Shown here one piece after another: positions 26,743 to 35,443 of a DNA stretch of 64,000 nt. This DNA comes from UBA2779 sp965232615. GTDB lineage: Bacteria > Spirochaetota > Spirochaetia > DSM-2461. The translations under genes were made by a program, and so were the position numbers. Under the pieces are notes generated by a model. That model saw only the letters and a program-made list of their open reading frames with translations, was not told the origin of the DNA and searched no databases. The stretch's first letter is position 1. Each line of letters starts with the position of its first letter. The stretch is taken from positions 620,001 to 684,000 of the forward strand of contig OZ246985.1 in the NCBI GenBank assembly GCA_965232615.1. The letters run 5' to 3'.

Positions 26743-26829
26743 ATGCAGAAGAATTTTTTTGAGTTGATTAGTACGTCAGTATTTAGGACAAGCCGCATAG
26801 ATGCGGTGAACACAAGGAGTCGTTCATGA
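26743..26829 (+). CDS. Possible 28-residue leader peptide
   Basis: A strong ribosome-binding site (AAGGAGGACC) precedes ATG 26743; the frame of 28 codons ends in TGA that overlaps the ATG of the DUF1566 gene (ATGA). It could couple translation of the downstream gene. The peptide (MQKNFFELISTSVF...) has no recognised function, and gene A and gene C have no equivalent, so it may be a remnant. Confidence 0.4.
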   Translation: MQKNFFELISTSVFRTSRIDAVNTRSRS

Positions 26830-27678
26830 AGTTTGAGACCATAACAATTAGTATTCTGACCGCCCTCATTCTGCTCGCCGGCTGTCCATCTGCCGATACA
26901 GTCGATATTGCAACAGTGCAGGGCTTCTCTATTTCCATTGGTGACCAAACTGTCACCGTCTCGCAAGCATCAACTTTCACCGTAACGATCAACAATGCCG
27001 ATCTGACCGCAGGAACTGATTACGGCCTGAGCATAGAGAAAAAAGATGGAACCGCCGTAGAAGCCGTCACCATAGATAACAGCGGTCTAGTCTCTATAGC
27101 AGACACGATCGGCACAGACGATACCGGAACCTACACCGTTACAGCCGCCGGAACGGGCAAGTACACTGGAGAGACAACAGTCGATTTCGTACTGACGGTA
27201 GTGTACAACATAGGCGACACCGGCCCCGCCGGAGGGAAAATCTTCTATGTGAATCCTACTGCCGCCAGCGATGGATGGACTTACCTGGAGGCGGCCCCCA
27301 GTGATCTTCCTGGTACTGTATAAATGGGGTAATACTACGACAGTAGTAGGGACAGGTACAGACATAGGAACCGGAAAATCCAACACAGATGCTATCGTTA
27401 CAGCTATGGAGGATGCCAATTTCACAGAAGACTATGCGGCAAAGGCATGCGCTGACTCCACATTGGGAGGGAAGGACGACTGGTTTTTGCCTTCCAAGGA
27501 TGAATTGAATGAGTTGTATAAACAGAAAGGTTTAGTAAGTGCGAACTACTGGTCCTCGTCGGAGATCAGTTCGGGCGAAGCGTGGGGTCAGATCCTCTCC
27601 GGTTCTAACGAATCCCAGATAAACTACTCCAAGGACGTCCGCGGTTTAATCTCTACTCGTGCGGTGCGGGCTTTTTAA
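26826..27678 (+). pseudogene. DUF1566 lipoprotein (B), frameshifted
   Basis: Signal with lipobox LAGC (Cys20), one Ig-like domain (FSISIGDQTVTVSQASTFTV and on, close to the equivalent part of gene C), then DUF1566 hallmarks GPAGGKIFYVN and TYLEAAPSDLPG. At about 27317 the frame stops (GTV stop) while the neighbouring frame continues YKWGNTTTVVGTGTDIGTG to DDWFLPSKDELNELY and the variable tail ending TRAVRAF at 27678. Gene C reads through the same point as SDYKWGD, so a single-base indel has broken gene B. No homopolymer lies at the break. Flanked by MITE-like copies 5 and 6. Confidence 0.78.
27547..27678 (+). other. Candidate variable region of gene B
   Basis: From the YWSSS codons to the stop. 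44 codons, longer than in genes A and C. The 3' end CGTGCGGTGCGGGCTTTTT is nearly identical in all three genes and continues past the stop into TATTTGCCC and the hairpin. Confidence 0.45.
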
Positions 27679-27699
27679 CTATTTGCCCATTTAACTATT

Positions 27700-27732
27700 G
27701 CATTCAGCGTTGGTTAAGCCAACGCTGAATGC
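27700..27732. other. Perfect 14-bp hairpin after DUF1566 gene B
   Basis: GCATTCAGCGTTGG, loop TTAAG, CCAACGCTGAATGC, beginning 21 nt after the stop codon. The loop is the reverse complement of the loop of the other two copies, as if this hairpin had inverted or been read from the other strand. Confidence 0.85.
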
Positions 27733-27759
27733 CGCATTTCTTACACAGCCTGAACTTAC

Positions 27760-28204
27760 GGGCACCTCTAAAACCCCATTGAGTTCTTGACTCAGATCTT
27801 TTCCGCCGCTACTGCGTTGTCAAAATACTCAACTAAGCTTAAGCTACGCCCTTAGCTTTTGCCTGCCTGTGCGTGTCCGCACGCAGACAGGCCGCCTTGT
27901 ATCGACAAAAAATTTAATCAGGTGCGTACCGCTACCAGGTGTGTACCGCTATCAGGTGTGTACCGCTATCAGGTGTGTACCACTATCAGGTGTGTACCGC
28001 TATCAGGTGTGTACCGCTATCAGGTGTGTACCGCTATCAGGTGTGTACCGCAGGGCGTAGCCCGAGGAACACACCGCCACAGGGCGTAGCCCGAGGAACA
28101 CACCGCCACAGGGCGTAGCCCGAGGAACACACCGCCACAGGGCGTAGCCCGAGGAACACACCGCCATTGCGCCAAATTCCAAAAGCGGTTTTTTTGAGGT
28201 TGCC
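27760..28204. repeat. MITE-like repeat, copy 6 (445 bp) with internal tandem arrays
   Basis: Ends GGGCACCTCTAAAACCCC and GGTTTTTTTGAGGTTGCC. Inside are seven full 17-bp units (CAGGTGTGTACCGCTAT, one with a changed base) plus a partial eighth at 27919-28050, then four 29-bp units (CAGGGCGTAGCCCGAGG...) to about 28167. Both arrays are amplified pieces of the nested palindrome found once in other copies. It also carries the extra GCCTGTGCGTG hairpin block. Confidence 0.88.
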
Positions 28205-28434
28205 CCAATGATGATCACTGAAAATCAAATGCAATTCTCTGTGCCATTGAGTAAGGAAAGTTGTTATTATACAATGCCAACCGGATGCCCTGGACAAATA
28301 TATTCCGCTTCCAGGTATGACCCTTTCCGCCACTGTGGCATTGTCAGGATTTCGAGGTATCCCCTGGGAAACGAGTAATGTGATGAGGTCCTGCTCCATC
28401 TTCAACCGGATTATCAATATACGCGAGGTGAATT

Positions 28435-30234
28435 ATGAGTCCTGTTCCTGTAAGAAAAGATGTTCTAACTCCTGATACATGGGATCTTTCCTCCCTGTAT
28501 GCCAATGATGAAGCATGGCAATCTGGCCTGACCGAATTGGAAGAGATGATCCCGGAGATAATAAAATTCCAGGGCACTTTGGGAAACTCAGCCGAATGCC
28601 TTGCCAGAGCTCTGGAATTCATTGTGAGTACTCTGGGAGAGCTTGAAGAACGACTTGGCTACTATGTGATGCTGAGACATTCCGAAGATATTGGGAACGG
28701 AACAGTCCAGGGTCTCCATGCCCAATATGTGAGTGTCGCAACCAGAATTGAAGCAACAGCTAGCTGGATGAAACCGGAAATCATGACGATCAGCAATGAG
28801 GTGATGAATGATTTTTTGAAAAATGACCTCCTTGCTGACTTCCGCGTCTTTCTTTCCAAAATACGGAGACTCAAGCCGCATGTACTGAGCGAAAAAGAAG
28901 AAACCCTCCTTGCCAAACAAATTGAATTCGCCCAGACAGCTTCCAATGCCTTTTCCTCTCTAACTAATGCCGACATGGAATTCGGTACGGTCAAAACCTC
29001 AGATGAAGAAGAAATCACCATAACACACAGCACCTATGGTTCCCTTATGCTCAATACGGACAGGAGTATCCGTGAGGAAGCCTACCGTAAATTCTATCGA
29101 GTTTTTGATGGGCACAAAAACACACTGGCCAATCTCTATGCCGGGAGTGTTCACCGGGATAAATACATTGCTGAAATCCGCGGCTATTCTTCTTCCAGAG
29201 AACAGGCCCTCTACAGAGACAATGTTCCGGTTGCCTTATATGACAACCTGGTGAGTACGGTTCGAGACAATCTGCCAGCTCTTCATGATTACTACGAATT
29301 GCGTGCTGAACGATCAGGTGTTTCCGGAGACCTCCGTCATTGGGATACGGCAGTTTCTCTGGTGGATGGAGGAGTCAAAGTAACTCACAGCTGGAATGAG
29401 GCGGTGGAAGTCATAACGGCGGCCTTGAAACCTCTGGGAACCCAATATGTGGACACCCTCCGTTCCGGCCTTTCAGGCCGCTGGGCTGATCGCTATGAGA
29501 ATAAAGGGAAACGCTCCGGGGCATTCAGTGCAGGGTCTTATACGGGTGATCCCTATATTCTCATGAACTTCAAAGAAGATGTATTGAGGGATGTCTTTAC
29601 ACTGGCCCATGAAGGAGGCCACTCCATGCACTCGTGGTACAGTGTAAGGAATAATCCCTTTCCCCACTATGATTATACTATATTCGAGGCCGAAGTGGCC
29701 TCTACCTTTAATGAACAGCTTCTGGCTCATGCGATGCTGAAGGATACCAGTAACAATAAACTCAAGGCATTTTTAATTGGCAAGCAGATTGACGATGTTG
29801 TCGCAACCATCTACAGGCAGACCATGTTTGCCGAGTTTGAAAGGGATACACATGCCATGGCCGAATCTGGAAAGCCGCTCACAGTGGATACATTGAGATC
29901 CCTGTACCGCGGTCTTCAAGAGGATTACTTTGGGACGGCCATGAACCTCGAAGACATCAGTGACCTGGAATGCCTGAGAATCCCACATTTCTACAATGCG
30001 TTTTACGTATACAAATACGCGACTGGTCTCTCGGCCTCGATGAGTCTGGCCCAGCGTGTACTCAATGGTGGTGAATCTGAGCGGAACGATTACTTGAATT
30101 TTCTCAAATCAGGGGGTTCTCAGTTCCCGCTGGACTCATTGAGACTTGCCGGGGTGGATATGGCTGGGCCTGATGCTGTTAATACCGCTCTTGGCCAATT
30201 CAAGAAAATGGTTGATCAGTTCAGGAGTCTTTGA
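28435..30234 (+). CDS. pepF: Oligoendopeptidase F (M3 family zinc peptidase)
   Basis: 599 residues, the usual length. The zinc site is TLAHEGGHSMHSWYS (HExxH) with the third ligand in the following FEAEVASTFNE segment. Other family parts are visible: WDLSSLYANDEAWQ at the start, YSSSREQALYRDNVPVALYD, and IPHFYNAFYVYKYATG near the end. It degrades short peptides in the cytoplasm and would act on peptides brought in by importers such as the Dpp system here. About 230 bp upstream of its start are free of genes. Confidence 0.95.
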   Translation: MSPVPVRKDVLTPDTWDLSSLYANDEAWQSGLTELEEMIPEIIKFQGTLGNSAECLARALEFIVSTLGELEERLGYYVMLRHSEDIGNGTVQGLHAQYVSVATRIEATASWMKPEIMTISNEVMNDFLKNDLLADFRVFLSKIRRLKPHVLSEKEETLLAKQIEFAQTASNAFSSLTNADMEFGTVKTSDEEEITITHSTYGSLMLNTDRSIREEAYRKFYRVFDGHKNTLANLYAGSVHRDKYIAEIRGYSSSREQALYRDNVPVALYDNLVSTVRDNLPALHDYYELRAERSGVSGDLRHWDTAVSLVDGGVKVTHSWNEAVEVITAALKPLGTQYVDTLRSGLSGRWADRYENKGKRSGAFSAGSYTGDPYILMNFKEDVLRDVFTLAHEGGHSMHSWYSVRNNPFPHYDYTIFEAEVASTFNEQLLAHAMLKDTSNNKLKAFLIGKQIDDVVATIYRQTMFAEFERDTHAMAESGKPLTVDTLRSLYRGLQEDYFGTAMNLEDISDLECLRIPHFYNAFYVYKYATGLSASMSLAQRVLNGGESERNDYLNFLKSGGSQFPLDSLRLAGVDMAGPDAVNTALGQFKKMVDQFRSL

Positions 30235-30265
30235 TCCTGCCTATTTTTCTCAAGATGGCAACACT

Positions 30266-31483
30266 ATGACAAAAAATATCGTAATGGGAATCTACATCGT
30301 TCTTATGCTCTGTCTCATATCCTGCCAGCCTGAAGTCGATGTCATCCACATCCTGACGGATAAAACGGAGCTGGCAATCGCAGTAGAAATCTTTGCAGGT
30401 CTCAATGATGATGTTCAGATCACTCTACGGCATGTCCCCTTCATTGACGCGGATACTCTCAGGGAAAACAAGCCTGATTTAGTGATAGGCGATGATATTA
30501 ACACGGCAGCAATCAGTTCTTTACTGGCTCCAGTCACGTTACAGGCTTCAATATACCCGGCTCTGACCGGCCCTGTAAACTCCAGGGATAAACAAATTCT
30601 CTTCCCCTTTTCCTTTAATTTACCTGTTATTATGGGACGGAAAGAAGTGATGAATTTATTACCCGATCCGGTTGTTATTCGGGAATTGGATATACGTGAG
30701 TTGGAAAAATCCTTTGTCCGACACGATAAACATGGGCGCCTGACCCGGCTTGGATTCTCTCCAAGCTGGAATCATGCCAGTTATATTGATATGATCTGGC
30801 TGGAATTGGGCGATTCTGAAATAACTCTTGAAAAACCGACAGATATAAATGACGATTTTCTTCAGGTTGTGACGAATTTGAGTAACTGGATAGCTGGATC
30901 GGCTGGGAGTCTTGAGTTAGAGATTGAGTTCTCAGAACGATATCACTACCTCCCGGATGAAATACTGCTCAACAAGAGATGGATCAACTTTGCAAGAACA
31001 GACTTTTCTACATGGGTAACCATTCCAGGCAATATCATCCGTGATTTTGACATTCGTTATTTTTCTGGAGATCGTTTCATCCCTGTTCAGTCTGTAACAT
31101 GGGGCGGCATTCTCAAAGGGAGCCAATCGTCAGAGAGGGCGGAAGATTTTTTAGACTGGCTTCTTTTGTCTTCAACACAAAAAGAACTGATTGAACGATG
31201 GGAGCTGGAAGGACTGGCGGTTTTCGGATTCCTCAATGGTTTGTCGTCAATTCCTGAAGTTAATCAGAGAATTCTACTGGACAGGTTTCCAATACTCCGG
31301 GGGATGCTGCCTGAAAACCACTATCTGACAGTGCGAAAAAGACTCCCGGACCGATGGGCCAGGATCCGAGATGAAGTTATTCTTCCCTGGATGCATTCTT
31401 CCATATATACATACGACACTGTCCAGACTCTTTCTGAAGCTTACACGGCCTGGGATCTGTCATCCCTTGACCACAGTGAATAG
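30266..31483 (+). CDS. Putative solute-binding-like lipoprotein
   Basis: 405 residues from ATG 30266; lipobox LISC with Cys20. The length, the VIHILTDKTELAIAVEIF start of the mature protein and the PDLVIGDDINTAAISSLLAP stretch recall extracellular solute-binding proteins of the sugar type, but no transporter genes are nearby. It directly follows pepF. The function is a guess from shape. Confidence 0.5.
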   Translation: MTKNIVMGIYIVLMLCLISCQPEVDVIHILTDKTELAIAVEIFAGLNDDVQITLRHVPFIDADTLRENKPDLVIGDDINTAAISSLLAPVTLQASIYPALTGPVNSRDKQILFPFSFNLPVIMGRKEVMNLLPDPVVIRELDIRELEKSFVRHDKHGRLTRLGFSPSWNHASYIDMIWLELGDSEITLEKPTDINDDFLQVVTNLSNWIAGSAGSLELEIEFSERYHYLPDEILLNKRWINFARTDFSTWVTIPGNIIRDFDIRYFSGDRFIPVQSVTWGGILKGSQSSERAEDFLDWLLLSSTQKELIERWELEGLAVFGFLNGLSSIPEVNQRILLDRFPILRGMLPENHYLTVRKRLPDRWARIRDEVILPWMHSSIYTYDTVQTLSEAYTAWDLSSLDHSE

Positions 31484-31571
31484 GCATTGCAGAATCAGGT
31501 ATTGATTTCCATGGGCTGTGAACAGTGCCGAAACTATGCTATCATTGTCCCTGTTCTGAATTGAACGGAGT

Positions 31572-32981
31572 ATGGATCGGGAGGTTTTCTTTCTGTCACA
31601 ACCCCAGCGTCTCTCAATGTCGCATAAACTAACTCAAAAGCAGATCATTTCCCAGCAGATTATTCAATCGATCAAATTGATGTCCCTGTCGCTTGTGGAA
31701 TTGCAGGAAGCTATCCATGAGGAAGTGGAAAAAAATCCGGCATTGGAAGTTGCTCAGGAAGCAGGTGAAACTGATATGCCTGTCATAACTGAGTCCATGA
31801 CGGATGAAGATCCGGATATGGACTCTGAGTTTTATTCCAGTGTTTCCGATCCGGGTTCTCAGCAGTTTTCTGAAACTGATTCCAACAGCAATCAGAGTTT
31901 CCTTGAAGGGACTGTTTCCCGGAATGAAACCCTCTACGACCATCTCATAAATCAGTTGTGTCTTATAAATATTGATGCAGAAACAATGAACCTGGCAGAG
32001 CAGATAATCTGTAATCTTGATAAGGATGGATTCCATCGGGAACCACCTTCTCTTTTTCTCGAAAAAACTGAGAAGGATAAACTCAAATATACCCTGAATC
32101 TGGTGCAGAATCTGGATCCTGTCGGATGTGCCTGCAAAGACTGGAGCGAATCTCTGCTTGTACAGGCCCGTATTCGTGGTGACAGTCCCCGATTATTTGA
32201 GGTGTTTATCAATAAAGCTTTGCCAGCGATGGAAATACAACGATTTGAAGATGTCCGTTCCTCTTTGGGAATATCGCTTGATGACTGGGAAGATCTTGAA
32301 GAATACATTCGCATACTGAATCCATTTCCGGGTCGTCTGTACAGTACCGATTCGATACAGTATTTGATTCCGGATTTAATTGTACGATGTGAGGAAGGAG
32401 AGCATGTACTTGTGCTCAATGATGAAGCATTACCGGTTCTGAGGTTGGATCATGATTTTGAGAAGTTCAAGAATGAAAAAACTGTTGACAAGAATGCGGA
32501 GCGGTACATCAATGAGCATTTTCAGAAGGCCCACCACTTCATTGGAAGTCTGGCCCAACGGGACAAAACATTGCTCAAGACGGCTCAGGCCATAGTTGAG
32601 TATCAACAGGAATTCTTTACAGATGGCCCCAGAGGTCTCAAACCATTAACCCTGAAGGATGTTGCGGAGAGGATTGGAGTCCACGAAGCCACTGTTTCCC
32701 GTATCACATCCAATAAATGTATTCAGACTGAGTGGGGACTTTTTGAACTCAAGTTCTTTTTTACAAACTCCATATCCGGGGCAGGATCTTCAGGTTCCAG
32801 TATATCCAAAGTCGCGGCCAAGGAAATGATTAAGGAAATACTGGAGGAAATTGACAGTGAGAAAAAGATTTCCGATCAGAAGATCAGCAACCTTCTTGCA
32901 CGGAGAGGTATAAAGCTTGCACGGAGAACGGTTGCCAAATATCGAAAAGAGCTTGATTTTCCATCTTCTTATGTAAGATAA
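31572..32981 (+). CDS. rpoN: RNA polymerase sigma-54 factor
   Basis: 469 residues. Region I (LTQKQIISQQIIQSIKLMSL, LVELQEAIHEEVEKNPALE), an acidic region II, the core-binding domain, the helix-turn-helix, and the C-terminal RpoN box (LARRTVAKYRKELDFPSSY) are all visible. It directs transcription of enhancer-dependent promoters. It begins a run of genes in the same direction: hpf, hprK, ptsH, a response-regulator remnant, lexA and holA. This arrangement (rpoN next to hprK and HPr) is known in spirochaetes. Confidence 0.96.
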   Translation: MDREVFFLSQPQRLSMSHKLTQKQIISQQIIQSIKLMSLSLVELQEAIHEEVEKNPALEVAQEAGETDMPVITESMTDEDPDMDSEFYSSVSDPGSQQFSETDSNSNQSFLEGTVSRNETLYDHLINQLCLINIDAETMNLAEQIICNLDKDGFHREPPSLFLEKTEKDKLKYTLNLVQNLDPVGCACKDWSESLLVQARIRGDSPRLFEVFINKALPAMEIQRFEDVRSSLGISLDDWEDLEEYIRILNPFPGRLYSTDSIQYLIPDLIVRCEEGEHVLVLNDEALPVLRLDHDFEKFKNEKTVDKNAERYINEHFQKAHHFIGSLAQRDKTLLKTAQAIVEYQQEFFTDGPRGLKPLTLKDVAERIGVHEATVSRITSNKCIQTEWGLFELKFFFTNSISGAGSSGSSISKVAAKEMIKEILEEIDSEKKISDQKISNLLARRGIKLARRTVAKYRKELDFPSSYVR

Positions 32982-33008
32982 TGAAATAATTACGATCAGG
33001 AGGTTGCA

Positions 33009-33305
33009 GTGACGGTAGAAATTAGAAGCATCCATGGATATACACAGGATGAAGATACAAAAGTGTATATAGACAAAAGAATGAAGCGTTTGAACAATGT
33101 CAAAGAACACATAGCTGATTTGCATATAACTCTGGACAGAGAAAGGAATGGTGAATACAAGACTGAATCCACCATTCATTTTCGCTGGGGGGTTATGGGT
33201 CATATAAAGGTATCCAACCATGATATATACAGGGCTCTTGACTTGCTTTTCGAAAAAATTGAAGCAAAAGCAACCAAAGAAAAAGAAAAAATCCAGGATC
33301 ATTGA
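33009..33305 (+). CDS. hpf: Ribosome hibernation promoting factor, short form
   Basis: 98 residues from a GTG with a strong GGAGG site. MTVEIRSIHGYTQDEDTKVY and the HITLDRERNGEYKTEST and DIYRALDLLFEKIEAKATKE segments match HPF/RaiA, and the protein lacks the long C-terminal dimerisation domain. It binds the 30S subunit at the decoding centre in stationary phase. Located between rpoN and hprK, a common neighbourhood. Confidence 0.92.
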   Translation: MTVEIRSIHGYTQDEDTKVYIDKRMKRLNNVKEHIADLHITLDRERNGEYKTESTIHFRWGVMGHIKVSNHDIYRALDLLFEKIEAKATKEKEKIQDH

Positions 33306-34324
33306 TAAATGACATAAAAATGGGTAAATTTACAGTACTGGATTTAATCGACCTTGAACCTGAACGTCCTAATGCAATGGATCTTCAGTGTTGCAGCGGT
33401 CGTCGAGGATTGTCCAGGGAGGTATACTCGACAGAGATTAACAGGCCCGGCATGCCCCTTACGGGATTTTTTGATCAATTTGTAAGTGAAAGAATTCAAA
33501 TTATTGGCCGGGGGGAATCAACTTATATTGATTCTGTTCCGGTGGAGAAACTCATGCCCCATCTTAAACGCCTGTTCTCATACAATATCCCATGTTTCAT
33601 TTTCTGTTATAATATTGAGCCGCCGGATTTCTTCAAAGAAGCATCAGAAGAATCTGGAATCCCCATTTTAATGTCACCTCTGGATTCTTCTTCTCTCATT
33701 ATTCGTCTTCTGAGAGCTCTGGATGATGTCTTTGCACCAAGACTAACGGTCCATGCTGTACTCGTGGCCGTTGAGGGAATGGGTGTGCTTATTCAAGGAG
33801 AGAGTGGAATTGGTAAAAGTGAAACAGCACTTGAACTTCTCGATAGAGGACACCGGCTTATTGCCGATGATGCGGTACTGCTGAAATGTCTGAATGGTAA
33901 CAGCATCTGGGGATATGGAACCAGCAGGGAATTCAATCATCATATGGAAATAAGAGGTATGGGTATAATTGATGTTGCTAAGGTTTACGGGGTGAATGCC
34001 GTAAGTGACCGGAAACTTGTCGAGATGGTTTTTCAGCTTGTCACATGGGACAGCACAGCTCTTTATAACCGCCTTGGTCTTTTAGACGTGACGACAATGC
34101 TGCTTGATGTTAGTATACCAATGATCACTATACCAGTGAAACCGGGCCGGAATATCCCCATTATAATCGAGGCTGCAGTTCGAAACCAGCGGCTTAAGTC
34201 ACAGGGAGTTTATACCGCTCAAGAGTTTAATAAAACCTATATGCACTACCTGGAGAGTGAGAATGCCAGGAAACAGCGTTTTGGAAGACTGGAAACCAGA
34301 TGGGGGAAGAATGAAGTCACGTAG
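33302..34324 (+). CDS. hprK: HPr kinase/phosphorylase
   Basis: 340 residues from a TTG that overlaps the hpf stop (an ATG at 33320 is the alternative but has no ribosome-binding site). N-terminal domain, then the P-loop GESGIGKS (166-173), HRLIADDAV, and the family signature EIRGMGIIDVAKVYGVNAV. It phosphorylates and dephosphorylates Ser46 of HPr, which is coded next. In spirochaetes the pair often serves regulation rather than sugar transport. Confidence 0.95.
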   Translation: MINDIKMGKFTVLDLIDLEPERPNAMDLQCCSGRRGLSREVYSTEINRPGMPLTGFFDQFVSERIQIIGRGESTYIDSVPVEKLMPHLKRLFSYNIPCFIFCYNIEPPDFFKEASEESGIPILMSPLDSSSLIIRLLRALDDVFAPRLTVHAVLVAVEGMGVLIQGESGIGKSETALELLDRGHRLIADDAVLLKCLNGNSIWGYGTSREFNHHMEIRGMGIIDVAKVYGVNAVSDRKLVEMVFQLVTWDSTALYNRLGLLDVTTMLLDVSIPMITIPVKPGRNIPIIIEAAVRNQRLKSQGVYTAQEFNKTYMHYLESENARKQRFGRLETRWGKNEVT

Positions 34325-34583
34325 TGTAACTATTCTCAACAGGGCCGGTATGCATGCCCGTCCAGCTTCTATCCTTGTACAGGCCGCACAAATGTATGAG
34401 AGCTCAATCTGGATAGAAAAGGAAAACGTCAGAGTCAACGCGAAATCAATTATGAACATACTCACCCTGGGTGCCACCTACAAAACGAAACTCATTATAA
34501 GTGCAGAAGGGAAGGATGAAGAAAGTGCTGTCGATGAAATCGCGGCCCTTTTTGAGAACAAGTTCAAGAGCATGAAGGAATGA
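34311..34583 (+). CDS. ptsH: Phosphocarrier protein HPr
   Basis: 90 residues from ATG 34311 with GGGGGAAG upstream, overlapping the hprK end by 14 bases. His15 (NRAGMHARPAS) and Ser46 (VNAKSIMNILTLGA) are both in their standard places, so it can be a substrate for EI and for HPr kinase. No PTS permease is in the window. Confidence 0.96.
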   Translation: MKSRSVTILNRAGMHARPASILVQAAQMYESSIWIEKENVRVNAKSIMNILTLGATYKTKLIISAEGKDEESAVDEIAALFENKFKSMKE

Positions 34584-34587
34584 AACA

Positions 34588-34839
34588 GTGAGCCAAATCC
34601 TTGTCGTTGATGACGATCCAGCCATTCAGAATGCTTTGAAGAAGATACGGCAGAACGCAGGTTATGAAGTTTTTGTCGCTGAGGAAAATTTCGTCGTTAT
34701 GAATTGTGCGGCGATACCTGACAATTTGATAGAAAGCGAACTGTTTGGTCACGAAAAAGGGGCCTTACAGGCTCCTGGTTTTTACACAAGCAACCTGCAC
34801 AAAAAGATCAAAAAATATGGAATTGAGATCGTTAAATGA
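34588..34839 (+). pseudogene. Internally deleted NtrC-type response regulator, still an open frame
   Basis: 83 residues made of three non-adjacent parts of one protein: a receiver start (ILVVDDDPAIQNALKKI), then the AAA+ segment FVVMNCAAIPDNLIESELFG plus HEKGA, then LHKKIKKYGIEIV, which is the end of a Fis-type helix-turn-helix. The phospho-acceptor Asp, both Walker motifs, most of the GAFTGA loop and most of the HTH are gone. The frame is intact and its stop overlaps the lexA ATG (ATGA). Next to rpoN, it was once probably a sigma-54 activator; now most likely inactive. Confidence 0.75.
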
Positions 34840-35441
34840 GAAAACCTACAACAAGACAGATGGAGTTATTCGATTACATTAAGAACTTTCTTAGAAGAAA
34901 ACAGTATTCTCCAAGCATCAGAGAGATTGCGGATCATTTTAATATTTCCGTCAAAGGTGCGTATGACCATGTGCAGGCGCTCAAGAAGAAGGAGCTCATT
35001 ACCCATCAGAAGAATTGTCCTCGATCTATAGGAATAGTCAATCACTCAATGGAATCAGGCGATGATAACATCTACATTCCTGTCCTTGGTCATGTGGCCG
35101 CTGGTACCCCACTATTTGCAGAAGAGAACTATGATGGCGAGATTTCGTTGTCCACCAGTCTTGTGGGTTCATATAGAAATGTCTTTGCCCTCCATGTGGA
35201 GGGCGACAGTATGATTGGCGCTGCTATACATGACGGCGATCTGGCAATCATCGCAAAGCAGGAGACAGCAGAGAATGGTCAGATTATTGTTGCAAGGATG
35301 GATGAAGCTGTAACACTGAAACGATATTACAAAGAGAAAAACCAGATATGTCTTAAGGCTGAAAATCCTGCTTACAGACCAATGTATAAGAGGGATGTTC
35401 AGATCCTTGGACGTATTATTATGGTAATCCGGAAGTTTTAG
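34836..35441 (+). CDS. lexA: LexA repressor
   Basis: 201 residues. Winged HTH (RQMELFDYIKNFLRRKQYSP, IREIADHFNISVKGAYDHVQ), self-cleavage site Ala89-Gly90 in HVAAGTP, catalytic Ser125 in VEGDSMIG and Lys162 in AVTLKRY. It represses SOS genes and cleaves itself with RecA. The HTH departs from the E. coli type, so the operator is probably lineage-specific; I did not find a clear operator upstream. Confidence 0.95.
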   Translation: MRKPTTRQMELFDYIKNFLRRKQYSPSIREIADHFNISVKGAYDHVQALKKKELITHQKNCPRSIGIVNHSMESGDDNIYIPVLGHVAAGTPLFAEENYDGEISLSTSLVGSYRNVFALHVEGDSMIGAAIHDGDLAIIAKQETAENGQIIVARMDEAVTLKRYYKEKNQICLKAENPAYRPMYKRDVQILGRIIMVIRKF

Positions 35442-35443
35442 CC

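Noticed and set aside
27919..28050. Regular 17-bp direct repeats as a possible CRISPR array
   Set aside because: The units are contiguous without spacers and derive from the palindrome of the MITE family; there are no cas genes.
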